The translations under genes were made by a program, and so were the position numbers. A stretch of 64,000 bases of DNA from Macrothele yani (Eukaryota > Arthropoda > Arachnida > Araneae > Macrothelidae), in the NCBI GenBank assembly GCA_039090855.1, contig CM077001.1, positions 120,654,922 through 120,718,921 on the forward strand, in the 5' to 3' direction. The notes beneath the pieces were generated by a model. It was given only the letters and a program-made list of their open reading frames with translations, was not told where the DNA came from and searched no databases. This document shows positions 22,021 to 32,929 of this stretch, piece by piece. Within the stretch, counting starts at the first letter, position 1. Every line of letters starts with the position of its first letter.

Positions 22021-23683
22021 TGATCTTTCAAAAGGATATAATGAGCAGAATAATTTAAATCCTTATTCCTTTCTGGAAAATAAAACAGTTTACCGTTGGT
22101 ATGATGATACCATTGGACGAATCGGCGTTGGACCAATCGTACCATTGGACGAATCGACATTGGACCAATCGTACTATTGGACGAATCGGCATTGGACGAA
22201 TCGGCATTGGACGAATCGGCATTGGACCAATCGTCGTTGGACGAATCGTCCGGGACCGGCGCATTTCATGTGACGTGAACACCATTCAAAAATACGGCTT
22301 TCAGGCTCCTTCCCCACGCTTTGGTCATGTAAGATGCATTGTCTGACACAAAATTGGGTATATTAGCAAAAGGTATTTCATACTTATTAACGCACTAAAG
22401 TATTGCCTCGCTGACTACTTTAGAATTTAGAGATTCCAAAGTGATGCACTCCAGGAAGATTGCATTCAAAGAGGTTCCATCCTTGCAGCTTTCAACATTC
22501 AGTTCAGCTGATGGAACAACAAGAATATTCAAAATATATCTATCTTCTGAATCAGTTGTTTCGTCTGCTACGATGCTTACACCGGATACTGATTTTAAAA
22601 GATCTTTCACTTGTTGCTTGTGAATATCATATATTTTCGGTAAATAACATTTCCGCATCCAATTTGCATATAATAGCACCAATATCTTTCAACGAATTTT
22701 CCAAGTAATCTTTTAATGTAGGGTTATACAGTTTGGAAAGCGGGATGTCAGCTGCACAAATGGCACCAGTTAATTTCTAAAGTTCATTGAGCAATGCTAT
22801 TCTTGTGCAGTCAGTTCTTTCTCAATTAATTCATCAACACATTTCTGCATTATTTTCGGTTCACTGTTCAGACACACTTTTTTGTATGTGTGTGTGCAGC
22901 TTGCGTGCTAAATGCTTTCACAACTGTCCTTTTTTGAAAAATCCACTGGTATGTTGCAACACGTACAGAACAATAAATTTTTGTTCACATGAAACGTTCC
23001 CTTGCTGTACTGCTTGCATCTTTCAGATGCACTCATTTTACTCACGTGGCTCATTCTGAAAATAAAAAATAAAAAAATCTAGGAACTTTATAAACTACTC
23101 ACAGGAAAGCACAAATTTTCTAAGCTAAGCGTCTGCGAAACATTCTTTTCTGTGAGCTACTTTCCCAGCTAAAATTACTAACACAACTGACGACATCCGG
23201 TTTAGGGTTTACTAGTCCGGCAAATCGCAAAGGTCATTCAACAGTAGCGGGGTGAAATCACGAAAGACCACGTGTGCACTCTTCAGCAGAGTGCATGTTA
23301 CTTTGAATTACCCATCAAGCTTGTTCGAAAAGAGTATCTTCGTAACGAACAATCTTGAGAGGTAATCCAAGTTTTAAAGCTCTGGTTTGGACTTTCGAGT
23401 AGGATTACTTTGCGGTATATTTTTCGCGTAAATTCTAACGAAGGCAGTATTAAAATTATTTAATTATGAAAAATACAGCGATTACAAAATTATAATAGAA
23501 ATTAGGTAAAAAATCTGAAATTCGCGGATATATTTGATATTCGCGAAATTACAGAAACACCCCTAAAATTCGCGAAAAAAGTTGCGGAAATTCGCGCCGC
23601 AACAGAGTTACTGTCCTACTTATAACCCATTGAGTTTCTCATGGTGGTCGCTAAACCTCCATTCAAAAAATAAGATATGAAAA

Positions 23684-25322
23684 TAAAATACCAAAGCTGG
23701 AATATGTACACAGCGTGAAACGAACGGGATATTCGTGAATCTATCTATGTTTATCTTGACTAATCATGAAACTTTCGGCGAATGACTTTGCTAATGAAGA
23801 GTAATACTGATTTTTATTTGCAAATATTACCGAGTGACCAATTAAAGCAAAATTATGGCCACTTACTATGTGAGTGCATTAACGTTGAATAAAAACATTA
23901 AAAAAACGAAAGGAGCATGAAAAATTCGAACTGCTTTCTTGGGGCATGGTTCAGGTGATGAGCCGGTAAAGGGGTGGGGGTGGGGGTGAACTCTCTCTCT
24001 CCCTCTGTAATAAGACGTTCTTTGTCGCAAATTGGAGAAGGCCAACATCTGTGGTGACCGCAGGAAAGCGCGGCTCATCTTCCTCTATCTAATCTTCGTT
24101 GATTATATGGGCACGTGGCCCAATTATATTTTCCTTTCACTACGTGGCACAGTTTTACAATGACTTCACTACTTGTCCGCAAGTTTTGGATATTTTCTGG
24201 GGTCACATATTTTCTGTGAAACAAAATTGTTTGGGTTCCCTAATTACTGTGGAAAATCACAGTGTACTTTCGCATACCAGGTGCGAACAGAGTTGATAAT
24301 ATGTGCACAACGCTTCCATTCCGTTTCGCAAAATAGGGGCCACTGGCAAACTTGGTGGGTGTGGTCCCAATGAAAAAAAAATGAAATTACCGGCGAGTGG
24401 CCTACGGTGACTGATGAATATTGCAGCAAGAGGAAGGATGCGAGATTTTTGTCAGCACCGCATTGACACCTGATCGCTCATCACACTTGATGGCGATTTT
24501 ATGCCGACTTTTGGCGACGAACATCCCGAGACTACATCACTTGGAGGCTAGATTTCATCACAGAGGAACGATCTCTTATGCGGTATTTACAGTGGAGAGG
24601 TCACGCAGAGGATATGGGGGTAAAGTGTTGAATGATCGCAGTCTCCACCCCACCGATCAGCCAGAGGCGAGGGTGTTTTAGGAACGAAGGGGCGGGTCGA
24701 AACACGGACAGTAATAATTTCGGCAAAGTGGTCGGCTTCAAATGATGGATTCTGTGCCTCGGAGGAAGGAAGAAGGATCCGTCCCTCTAAATCTCGAGAT
24801 CATCGCCCATGGGTTCTTTACCTATATCATGAGAAATCATCAGACAAACCTGCTATTTATTTGCCCCGCCGTCATTTTTTTCTATCCGTCTTGAGTATAA
24901 CTTTTATGGAAAGACAGCCATCTGGCTTCAACTCATGACCTAACATTAAGTTCATCGCACGACGAAATTTCTGTTGCCCAATCCTACAGATTCACCGCAG
25001 AGTAAATTTCATATAAGGAATGTATGAATTAAAGTGAAAGAACTGCAGGGACTTCCGTAACTTTAAATATTTAGATAGGAACACAGCGTTACTAAACAGG
25101 GGTTAATTTTCACCGACATAACCGTTTTCAGTCAAACAGAAATGTATGAAATTATTTTACGCAATACAATCGGATAGAATTAATAATTTTATTTTAGATT
25201 ATACTCTTTTAAAACTTTCAATTATATTTTCAAATATAAATTGTAAGTTTTAAAAGTTTGAGATCTGAAATCCTGCTGTAATTAGAAATTATTTGGGAGC
25301 TATGTAAACGTAAATGTTATGT
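23684..25322. other. Unassigned sequence
   Basis: No gene, RNA or recognised repeat. The open frame at 24421-24681 shows no domain. Confidence 0.35.
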
Positions 25323-25324
25323 AG

Positions 25325-25880
25325 CCATAAATCAAGCTCTTCTTTCCATGTAACATAACCATAGAAATGTGAAAATTTAATCACCCTGGAACGAGAATCG
25401 AACCAGCATCTGCCGCCCCGGTGGCGCAGTGGTCTAAGGCGCTGGCCTCTGATCATGCGTCCGTAAGGGGTCCGGGTTCGAATCCCGGTCAGGCATGGAT
25501 GTTGTGTTTGTCTTACGGCACTGGCTCTCTCCCTTCCCTGGAACCAGTGACCCTAAATTAGGGACGGGCGACTGCTTATAGCCCATTGAGTTGCTCACGG
25601 TGGTCGTTAAACCTCCAATCAAAAAAAAAAAAAGAACCCGCATCTCTCGATTTGCGCTCGAGTATACTAACCAGTACACCAACCAGGACAGTGAAATTCA
25701 AACAACTGAGGCACTGTTGTTTGGATGTTTCATATTTGGATTTCATTGTCCCGGGTGGTGTAATGGTTAGCATACTCGAGCGAAAATCGGGAGATGCGGG
25801 TTCGATTCTTGTTCCACGATGATTAAATTTTCACATTTCTGTGATTATGTTGCATGGAAAGAGTAGCTTGACTTATGTTT
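25325..25880. repeat. Foldback element with two tRNA-like arms, split by a SINE
   Basis: Once the SINE at 25412-25633 is removed, the left arm (25325-25411 plus 25646-25715) and the right arm (25725-25880) are reverse complements over about 165 bases. Each arm holds a full tRNA-like sequence. The right copy has GGTGTAATGGTTAGCATAC (A-box side) and GCGGGTTCGATTC (B-box side). Outer arms share AAATTTTCACATTTCTGTG. The two tRNA-like sequences point away from each other. Confidence 0.85.
25412..25633 (+). mobile_element. tRNA-Leu-like SINE, nested in a foldback arm
   Basis: A full copy, close to consensus. The target duplication is GAACCAGCATCT (25400-25411) against GAACCCGCATCT (25634-25645). 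The host is the T-arm region of the foldback's left tRNA-like sequence. Confidence 0.95.
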
Positions 25881-26042
25881 ATATTAATTATTCCATGTGT
25901 TTCCAACTTGATATTTACTTATTTGCTGGTAAAGGTTATGGTCAAAGATTAGAACCTAAACTAAATGTTATAAACAAGAAGATTTAAAAATGCTTTTTAA
26001 ATATATCAACCGTCAATGTTGTCAATAAACTAGCGACCTGTA

Positions 26043-26120
26043 AACACACACACGCACACACACACACACACACACGCACACACACACACACACACACGCA
26101 CACACACACACACACACACT
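26043..26120. repeat. CA microsatellite
   Basis: About 38 dinucleotides with CG interruptions at regular places. Confidence 0.97.
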
Positions 26121-26197
26121 CGATGTTCACACATTTTTACAGAGATTTTCCAGCAATATAACTAATATCAGGAGAATTCAAATTCGTGCAGAAATAG

Positions 26198-27182
26198 TCC
26201 AAAGTAATCGAGGTAGTAGCCTTCAATGCGCGATCTTAATAACAAGAGTCACTCACAGTACAAATTTAAATTCGTTGGCTGAATTTAAAGATTTTATTGT
26301 ATATACAAATATAAGAACTTTCAGGTTTCCCTAGAACCCATCATTGGATACAGAAGAAGGAATAAGTTTAAATAAAGTGCTACGTGACATAATATAGATA
26401 TCAGATATTAATATGACATAATGTCACGTGGCATCAAATTGTTAAACAACGTGGCATGTATCATGAAATAAAGAAAATAAAGAAAATGGAATGCAGGTAT
26501 ACATACAATACTGCATTGTAAAAATAAAAGAAAAGTTAGTAAGTAACTAAATTAATTGTGTTGTTCTCATCTGGAGATACAACAAGAGCAATATAGCAGA
26601 AATCGAGATTAAGTGATTTCGTCCTCAGTTTGCCTCGTATTCGGACCTGTAAATAGTTTCCAGATTGTAGGTATAGATACTGAAACATTGTAATTACAGC
26701 ATAAATGTCTCTGAGTAGCAATTACAAGGCTCTCGGTGAACATCAATGAAGTGACAGCACTAGGTGTTACGACGATGGAAGCATCATTCCAAATTGGATA
26801 GTGCAGGCCATCGCACACGAGTCGAGACAATGCAGAATTTTTATTATTTACGGCGTATTTATGTTCATTTAGTCTTGTTGCTAGTGTACGTTTTGTAGAT
26901 CCTATATATTTACTATCGGGAGTGTCAGCATCAATACTTTTTAAGGGGCCACGTGACATTATGTCATATTAATATCTGATATCTATATTATGTCACGTAG
27001 CACTCTGTTTGAACTCATTCCTTCTTCTGTATCTGATGATGGGTTCCAGTGAAACCTGAAAGTTCTTATATTTGTATATACAATAAAATCTTTAATTTAA
27101 GCCAACGAATTTAAATTTGTATTGTGAGTGACTCTTATTATTAAGATCGTGCATTGAAGGCAACTACCTCGATTACTTTGGA
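26198..27182 (-). mobile_element. Penelope-like element remnant with inverted terminal repeats
   Basis: Arms of about 235 bp at 26198-26432 and 26948-27182 are reverse complements, around a 515 bp centre that encodes part of a GIY-YIG endonuclease. Penelope-like copies are known to carry terminal repeats in inverted as well as direct order and to be 5'-truncated. The right arm contains CTGATGA at 27033 and GAAAC at 27051, and the left arm has the diverged counterpart on the other strand. These are the conserved core pieces of hammerhead-ribozyme-like motifs reported in Penelope-like repeats. No RT frame remains. Confidence 0.78.
26609..26959 (-). pseudogene. GIY-YIG endonuclease, C-terminal fragment of a Penelope-like element
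   Basis: A 116-codon minus-strand frame begins inside the inverted repeat. KYIGSTKRTLATRLNEHK (about residues 17-34) fits the second half of the GIY-YIG motif and the conserved R and H/E region that follows. In Penelope-like elements this domain nicks the target site downstream of RT. The first motif (GIY) and the whole RT are absent, so the frame is a 5'-truncated leftover and not a working enzyme. Confidence 0.75.
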
Positions 27183-27247
27183 ATATAATTAATGTTTAAA
27201 ATCACATTACTTTTTTCCTAAATGTACTATGTGATGGGAGTGGGTGA
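27183..27247. other. Spacer before the minisatellite
   Basis: Short non-repetitive junction. Confidence 0.4.
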
Positions 27248-28176
27248 GTTGCACTGGGAAAGATGCCGAAACGGGCGAGTTGTACTGCACAGTCCTTTTC
27301 TACCAACGGGCGAGTTGCACCGGAAAGACAGCGAAACGGGCAAGTTGCACTGCATAGTTCTTTTCTACCGACGGGCGAGTTGCCCCGGAAAGATAGCGAA
27401 ACGGGCGAGTTGCACCGGAAAGGTAGCGAAACGGGCGAGTTGCACCGGAAAGGTAGCGAAACGGGCGAGTTGCACCGGAAAGGTAGCGAAACGGGCGAGT
27501 TGCACTGCATAGTCCTTTTCTACCAACGGGCGAGTTGCACCGGAAAGGTAGCGAAACGGGCGAGTTGCACTGCATAGTCCTTTTCTACCAACGGGCGAGT
27601 TGCACTGCATAGTCCTTTTCTACCAACGGGCGAGTTGCACTGCATAGTCCTTTTCTACCAACGGGCGAGTTGCACTGCATAGTCCTTTTCTACCAACGGG
27701 CGAGTTGCACTGCATAGTCCTTTTCTACCAACGGGCGAGTTGCACCGGAAAGTTAGCGAAACGGGCAAGTTGCACTGCATAGTCCTTTTCTACCAACGGG
27801 CGAGTTGCACCGGAAAGATAGCGAAACGGGCAAGTTGCACTGCATAGTCCCTTTCTACCGACGGGCGAGTTGCACTGCATAGTCCCTTTCTACCGACGGG
27901 CGAGTTGCACTGCATAGTCCTTTTCTATCGACGGGTGAGTTGCACCGGAAAGACAGCGAAATGGGCGAGTTGCACCGGAAAGTTAGCGAAATGGGCAAGT
28001 TGCACTGCATAGTCCTTTTCTACCGACGGGCGAGTTGCACCCGAAAGATAGCGAAACGGGCAAGTTGCACTGCATATTCCCTTTCTACCGACGGGCGAGT
28101 TGCACTGCATAGTCCCTTTCTACCGATGGGCGAGTTGCACCGGAAAGATAGCGAAATGGGCGAGTTGCATTGCATG
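27248..28176 (+). repeat. Compound minisatellite of 30 and 35 bp units
   Basis: All units begin CGGGCGAGTTGCAC. One type continues CGGAAAGGTAGCGAAA (30 bp) and the other TGCATAGTCCTTTTCTACC plus two bases (35 bp). The two types are mixed, with runs such as four 30-mers at about 27387-27500 and five or more 35-mers at about 27580-27740. Open frames run through parts of the array on both strands, but these are by-products of a repeat without stop codons. The array ends directly in a truncated Tc1-like element. Confidence 0.93.
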
Positions 28177-28177
28177 C

Positions 28178-28668
28178 ATGTACCAACGTAAATCTCGACT
28201 CATCAGTCCAGGCAACATTTTTCCACATGTCTAGGGTCCAGTGGCGATGTTCCCGCGCCCATGCTAATCTTTGCACCCTGTGATGTGCGGTCAGCAGCGG
28301 TACCCTCGTGGGACGATGGCTTCTGTACCCCATAGCGAGGAGATGGATCTGGATGGTGTGGCTGCTTACACGTTTTTGTGCACCAGCGTTAAATTGCCAA
28401 GTGATTTCTTGCACTGTGGCCCGTCTATCCGCTGTTACAATGCGAGCTAGTCGACGATGACCCCGCTCATCCACACGCTGTTGTCCACGGCAGTTGGCCC
28501 TTGCAGGGATGGTTTTACCGGATTCGATGTACTTACGGTGCACCCGTGACACAGTGGCTTGTGAAAATTCCAGTGCCTGCATGACTTCCGAGATGGAGTG
28601 ACCCATTCGTCCGGCCCCGACAATTTGCCCACGATCAAATGCGCTTAGATCTTTCGTCTTACCCATAC
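28178..28668 (-). pseudogene. Tc1-like transposase, N-terminal part
   Basis: The minus-strand frame covers the two helix-turn-helix DNA-binding regions (FDRGQIVGAGRMGHSISEV, later SQATVSRVHRKY) and reaches the first catalytic aspartate in AWTDESRFT. It then runs straight into minisatellite sequence. A likely start is the methionine in MGKTKDLSAF near 28665. The second aspartate and the glutamate are missing, so it cannot act as a transposase. Confidence 0.85.
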
Positions 28669-28813
28669 TGCGTCCGATTCTTACTGATTCCCGTCGCATC
28701 ACTCCTTATATTGTCTGATCGCTGCATACGTCGTGTCGTTTCCGTATACAGGGCCGCCCACAGCGCCACATTTGCATAACACCAGCTGTCTCTAATTCAA
28801 TTGCTCTTCAGTG
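28178..28813 (-). mobile_element. Tc1-like element A, truncated
   Basis: Its outer end at 28813, read on the minus strand, is CACTGAAGAGC, a Tc1-type terminus next to TA at 28814-28815. The other end is lost where the minisatellite begins. Confidence 0.85.
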
Positions 28814-28825
28814 TATATTACGGCC

Positions 28826-30003
28826 ATAAAATACACCCACTCCATTCCCATGAATAACAAGAAATAATTTCTGTGTAATCTTCCGTTCTAACATTCGCTA
28901 AACTGCTTGAAACAAAAGTCCTGGAAAGACATTAACAAAGCGTTGTGTTGGAAAAAAAAAAAAAGAAGAAGAAGAAGAATTATACACGTACAAAATTTAT
29001 CAATTATTTGAAAAAAAAAAAAAAAAAAAAAGCAACGCTATGTGGATATAATGTACTCATCCATGGGTTGAATGCACAAGACTCGAGGAATTCACTTTTA
29101 AAAATAACGATAAGTAAAATAAAATATGTTTCCTCTTTAAAACAAATGTATCTTCGGACAGCGGAAAGGAAAGATATAACGTTACAAATGTAACAGAATC
29201 TGACATGAACCGGTAAATATATTAATTCAACAATCGCCTTTCAAGACGACAAGGACAGCTCGAAACTTTGAAAAGCGCCTTTATGTTGGTACACTCGTTG
29301 AAAAAGTGAAGTTCCATTAAGGTAAAAAAAAAAAAAAAAAACAATCGCACGTTGAAAAAATAAATTTATGAATTATATGAAACTGACATTTTATGAAAAA
29401 ATACCTTGCAGTGTTGTAAAATTAAATAGAGAACCATTCGTTACACATTCCGCAGAAAAGAGGGTCAGCTTCTAGCCACGCTCGTGCGTGCCAAATCAGG
29501 CCAGTTAGTAGAACGCCCGCTTCCCCTTGGTTCGTTTCCAACTAGTTCCAAACGGGCGTTTTTCCGGACCTGTTGAGAAAATTTCCCCAGAGCACTGCTA
29601 TAATTCAGAAATTTCGTAAGGAGAAAAAAAAAGTAGTTATAGCTTTGGGAAACTGAGGTTACCGTTTATTATTTGTTTTTATTTATGGCTAGGAATTGGC
29701 CGGACAAGAGTCGGCAAGCCATCAGTTACGTCACGTGATTGCCAGTTGCTACTGCCGGGAAACTAACGGACCACATTAGGCTAGCCATCATTTATGGCAC
29801 GTGCTTGCAAGGCCGCTGAAGGGCCACTTGTGGCAGCTACTGCCTGTGATGGATAACTGGTGGCCCTGTTGTGGCATATGACAACTGATGGGGTGGCAAC
29901 TGTTGGCCTGAACTGCTGGCCCTTCTGTTGGTCGCCCGGACATTTTAGTGACGGTTTGGCAGCAGCAACATAGTGTTGGGCCAGCAAGACTGTTTTTGCT
30001 GGG
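28826..30003 (-). mobile_element. CCCAGCAAAAACAG family, second copy
   Basis: Reverse complement of 6783 to about 8200, sharing the poly(A)/poly(T) tracts, the ATGGGTTGAATGCACAAG word and the TGGCC-rich end that finishes in CTGTTTTTGCTGGG at about 29989-30003. The start lies next to the Tc1 terminus. No coding frame. Confidence 0.8.
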
Positions 30004-30231
30004 ATGTTAAGCAAAAAAAAAAAAAAAAAAAGCCGTATGTAGAGAGGCGAATTAATTTACTAATAAAATGCCACGTCGACGAAGATTACCGTCTGTAGAA
30101 AAATATGTAAATAATTATTAGTGAACTGTATAAGAAATAGTCAATTACTTTCATATATTTATAGAAACTTATTTCGTAGCAAAATTCGTGCACTGACACA
30201 CAAAGAATCGAGAATACAGACAGCTATGAAT

Positions 30232-31402
30232 TATACACCACTCCATTCCCATGAATTACAAGAAATAATTTCTGTTTGATCTTTCGTTTTAACATACAAT
30301 AAACCGCTTGAAACAAAAGTCTCGGAAAAACATGAAAAAAAACGTTATATTGGAGAAAAAATAAGAATTATACGTGTACAAAATTTATCAATTATTTGAA
30401 AAAAAAAAAAAGTTATGTGGATATAATGTGCTCATTCATGGGTTGAATGCACAAGCCTGGAGGAATTCGCTGCGAAAAATAACGTGAAGTAAAATGAAAT
30501 ACATTTCTTCTTTAGTACAATTGTAGCTTCGGACCGCGGAAAGGAAAAATACAACGTTAAAAATGCAACAGAATGTGACATGAACGGGCAAATATATTAA
30601 TTAAACAATCGCCTTTGAAGACCACAAGGACAGCATAAAACTTTGGAAAGTACCTTTAAGTTGGGACACTCGTTTAAAATGAGTGAAGTTCCCTTAACAT
30701 AAATAAAAACAATCGTTACGTTGAAAAACTAAATTTATGAATTATATGAAACGGACATTTATGAAAAATACGTCGCAATATTGTAAAATTAAAAAAAGAA
30801 CCATTTGTTCCACATCCGTCAGCAGAGAGGCTCAGCTTCAAGGAAAGGATTGTGAGTGGCAAATCAGTCCAATTGCTAGAGCGCCCGCTTCCCACGCAGG
30901 CAGAAACAAACGGGCGTTTCTCAGGGCCTGTTGAGAAAATTTTCCCAGCGCAGTGCCCTATAATGCATAAGTTTAGTAGCATGAAAAAAGGCAGTTGTGC
31001 CTTTGGGGAAACTGCGGTTATCATTTTTTCTTCTTTTTTTTTATTGCTGCTACTGGGAAATTAGGGAACAAGATTCGGCAAGCCATCAGTTACGTCACGT
31101 GACTGCCGGCTGCCACTTCCGGGAAACTAGCTGACCCCATTAGGCTAGCCATCATTTATGGCACGTGCTTTCAGGGCCGCTTAAGGGCCGCTTGTGGCAA
31201 CCACTGCCAGTGATGGATAACTGATGGCCCTGTTCTGGCATATGACAACTCATGGGGTGCCAACTGTTGGCCAGCTGCTGGCCTGAACTGTTGGCCCACT
31301 TTGTGGCCGCCGGGACATTTTATTGACGGTTGGGCAGCGTGGCAACATAGTGCTGGGCCACTGCTGGCTGCCAGTGCTGGCCCAGCAACACTGTTTTGCT
31401 GG
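30232..31402 (-). mobile_element. CCCAGCAAAAACAG family, third copy
   Basis: Same orientation as the copy just upstream and close to it in sequence. It ends in CTGTTTTGCTGGG at about 31390-31402. The pair forms a loose tandem separated by about 230 bases. Non-coding. Confidence 0.8.
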
Positions 31403-32428
31403 GAGGTGTTATGTCGTGTTTTATTTAATTTTCTTCGCACTGCGGGGTAATTTCCTAAAAAGGAATAAAATTGTTAAGTAATTTCATAAAAAGGAATAAA
31501 ATTGTAGAGTAATTTCATAAAAAAGAATCAGCGTTATTTTATTTAATATAAAGGAACAAGTAAAATTGTAAGAAAGGAACTGCAGACATAGTTTTGATTC
31601 AGTTACAACTTTTTCACTCGTGCATAACACGTGCTATGAGCTAGTCATAGTATAAAAGGATTAAATTTCACGCTCGTCAAAACTGACAACGAACGCTGCA
31701 TCTTACAAGAACAAAGACTTTATGTCTATTGAGGAGCAATCGCTTATAGTTGTGGACGTAAAATAAATGTTTTTTACTCATAAATTGCGAGGAAATACCT
31801 GTTCGTGTCTCTCTCTTTTTTTTTTTTTTTTTTCCTGTTTGAAATCGTGTTTTCCGGACACATTAGTGTTGCTCAATCGATTGTTGCGCTGTCTTTTATG
31901 GAAATGCGCAATCGCTCCTTTTTCTTTTGTGATGATTTCTTCTGTATTAAAAACTGCCATCAAAAGATATTTTCTTTCACTTTTGATACATATATTTTTA
32001 AATATACTTTCTCACCTTCATTTTTCGGCCCCCAAATCTCGGGATCCTAGTGCACTTACATAGCACAGAGATTCTGTTAGCGTTAGAAAACAATCAAAAT
32101 GATTTTTGTGTTCGAAATCTACCTCAGTGTGAGACTATTAAAATTGAACAACACGGATATCAACACCGAAGGACTATTTCATCAGGGAAATGGACACTTC
32201 TAGTCAGTGCAATAGTTTGAAAAAAAGGAAAGGAAAGTTTGGAGGTAGAGTTGAATTTGACCTAGCTTATCAAAAACAAAGCAGAGTTACTAAAAAAAAA
32301 AAAACTGAAAAAAAATAAAATAAGGAACCACAAGGATTTCAATTTTTTGCGACCAATTTTTTCAAAATAAAACTTCTCGTCTGATTTTTAATTAAATTTC
32401 TGGAATAAAAGTCGTCCAGTCCAACGTG
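31403..32428. other. AT-rich sequence with a small direct repeat
   Basis: TAATTTCATAAAAAGGAATAAAATTGT-like words repeat at about 31450-31530. No gene is seen; the open frames at 31767-32063 show no domain. Confidence 0.4.
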
Positions 32429-32429
32429 A

Positions 32430-32572
32430 GAGGTTGTAACTCTTGCACGCCGTTGTGCTATAGTTGGCGTTTAACCTCGTGTCTTGGAACCTTCTCCAAT
32501 GCCTGGAGAAGATTCCAAGACACAGGAGAAGTTAGACGCGTACCAGTACAACGGGGTCCAAGAGTTACAACC
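32430..32572. repeat. Foldback element
   Basis: Left arm (starting GGTTGTAACTCTTGCA) and right arm (ending CCAAGAGTTACAACC) are imperfect reverse complements of about 70 bases. They meet at TTCTCCAATGCCTGGAGAAG. A partial third arm follows at 32580-32637. Confidence 0.8.
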
Positions 32573-32637
32573 ACTCAGTAATCTCCAGGCATTGGAGAAG
32601 GTTCCAAGACACAGGAGAGGTTAGACGCCATTCAGTA

Positions 32638-32723
32638 ATTCTGTCTGTCTGTCTTGTGTCTGGCGCTCTTTGGCCAACCATGGCCCTTGCGCCAATAAAA
32701 TCTACTAACCAACCAACCAACCA
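32638..32723 (+). mobile_element. 86 bp LINE stub with exact target duplication
   Basis: ACGCCATTCAGTA occurs at 32625-32637 and 32724-32736, exactly. The insert between has nested inverted repeats (TGGCGC with GCGCCA outside, GGCCA with TGGCC inside), then AATAAAA and an AACC tetranucleotide tail. This is what a very short 5'-truncated LINE or a SINE tail made by target-primed reverse transcription would leave. Confidence 0.8.
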
Positions 32724-32929
32724 ACGCCATTCAGTACAACGGCGTCAATTTCGCAAAAGCTTCAATTTCAACGAATTCTGATCCTTTCCGTTTGCACCTG
32801 GTGGGGGATCGAATCAGCTTCGTTCGGCTTCGTCTATCCGAAGCCGATATGATATGCGATGGCGCTATCCGAAGCGCCATCGCATATTAGGTTGAACTCT
32901 AATCGCTCAATGATGAAATGTTTTTTGTT

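Larger units (their letters stand above)
20604..22258. mobile_element. Foldback transposon with minisatellite ends, nested in hAT
   Basis: Both ends are arrays of a short unit, GATTCGTCCAA/GATTGGTCCAATGCC at the left (about 20618-20740) and its reverse complement at the right (about 22097-22250). The outermost 50 bases of the ends match in inverted orientation. The flanks repeat GCGCATT (20597-20603 and 22259-22265), with a seven of eight match if one more base is counted. The interior holds two further tandem arrays and no coding frame. This architecture is like the Foldback (FB) class, but the family is not one I recognise. Confidence 0.85.
19676..23060 (-). pseudogene. hAT transposase, broken
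   Basis: Minus-strand remnants run from about 23060 to the stop at 19676, with the foldback element removing 20604-22258 from the frame. Visible in order: a cysteine/histidine-containing N-terminal part; VADETTDSEDRY near 22560, which carries the first catalytic aspartate; SDNASYM near 22330, which carries the second; RTRWNS-like QTRWNSWFEAVLFH near 20410; and the C-terminal hAT dimerisation motif DAERSFSKFKN near 19790. Joining the sequence across the insert, with one copy of the duplicated GCGCATT, keeps the protein in frame. Several stops and frameshifts elsewhere make it inactive. It resembles the hAT group related to CGGBP1-type proteins. Confidence 0.85.
19421..23618 (-). mobile_element. 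hAT transposon, nested in a SINE
   Basis: Terminal inverted repeats TAGGGCAGTAA (19421) and TTACTGTCCTA (ending 23618), with further TTCGCG-rich subterminal sequence at both ends. An 8 bp target duplication, CTTATAGC/CTTATAAC, lies at 19413-19420 and 23619-23626; eight bases is the hAT hallmark. It carries a broken transposase gene on the minus strand and is itself interrupted by the foldback element at 20604-22258. Without that insert it would be about 2.5 kb. Confidence 0.92.
19258..23670 (+). mobile_element. SINE copy split by a hAT element
   Basis: SINE sequence runs 19258-19420 and resumes at 23619-23670. The SINE's own target duplication is TAAGATAAGAAAA (19245-19257) against TAAGATATGAAAA (23671-23683), 12 of 13 bases. 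The break falls in the GACTGCTTATAGCCCATTGAG segment of the body. Confidence 0.88.

Noticed and set aside
27222..28191. Repetitive proteins encoded in the 27-28 kb array
   Set aside because: Frames are open on both strands and in several phases because the unit lacks stops; the 35 bp unit shifts the frame each time.
28085..28702. A single 205-residue protein
   Set aside because: Its last part is translated minisatellite; only the Tc1-like part is real.
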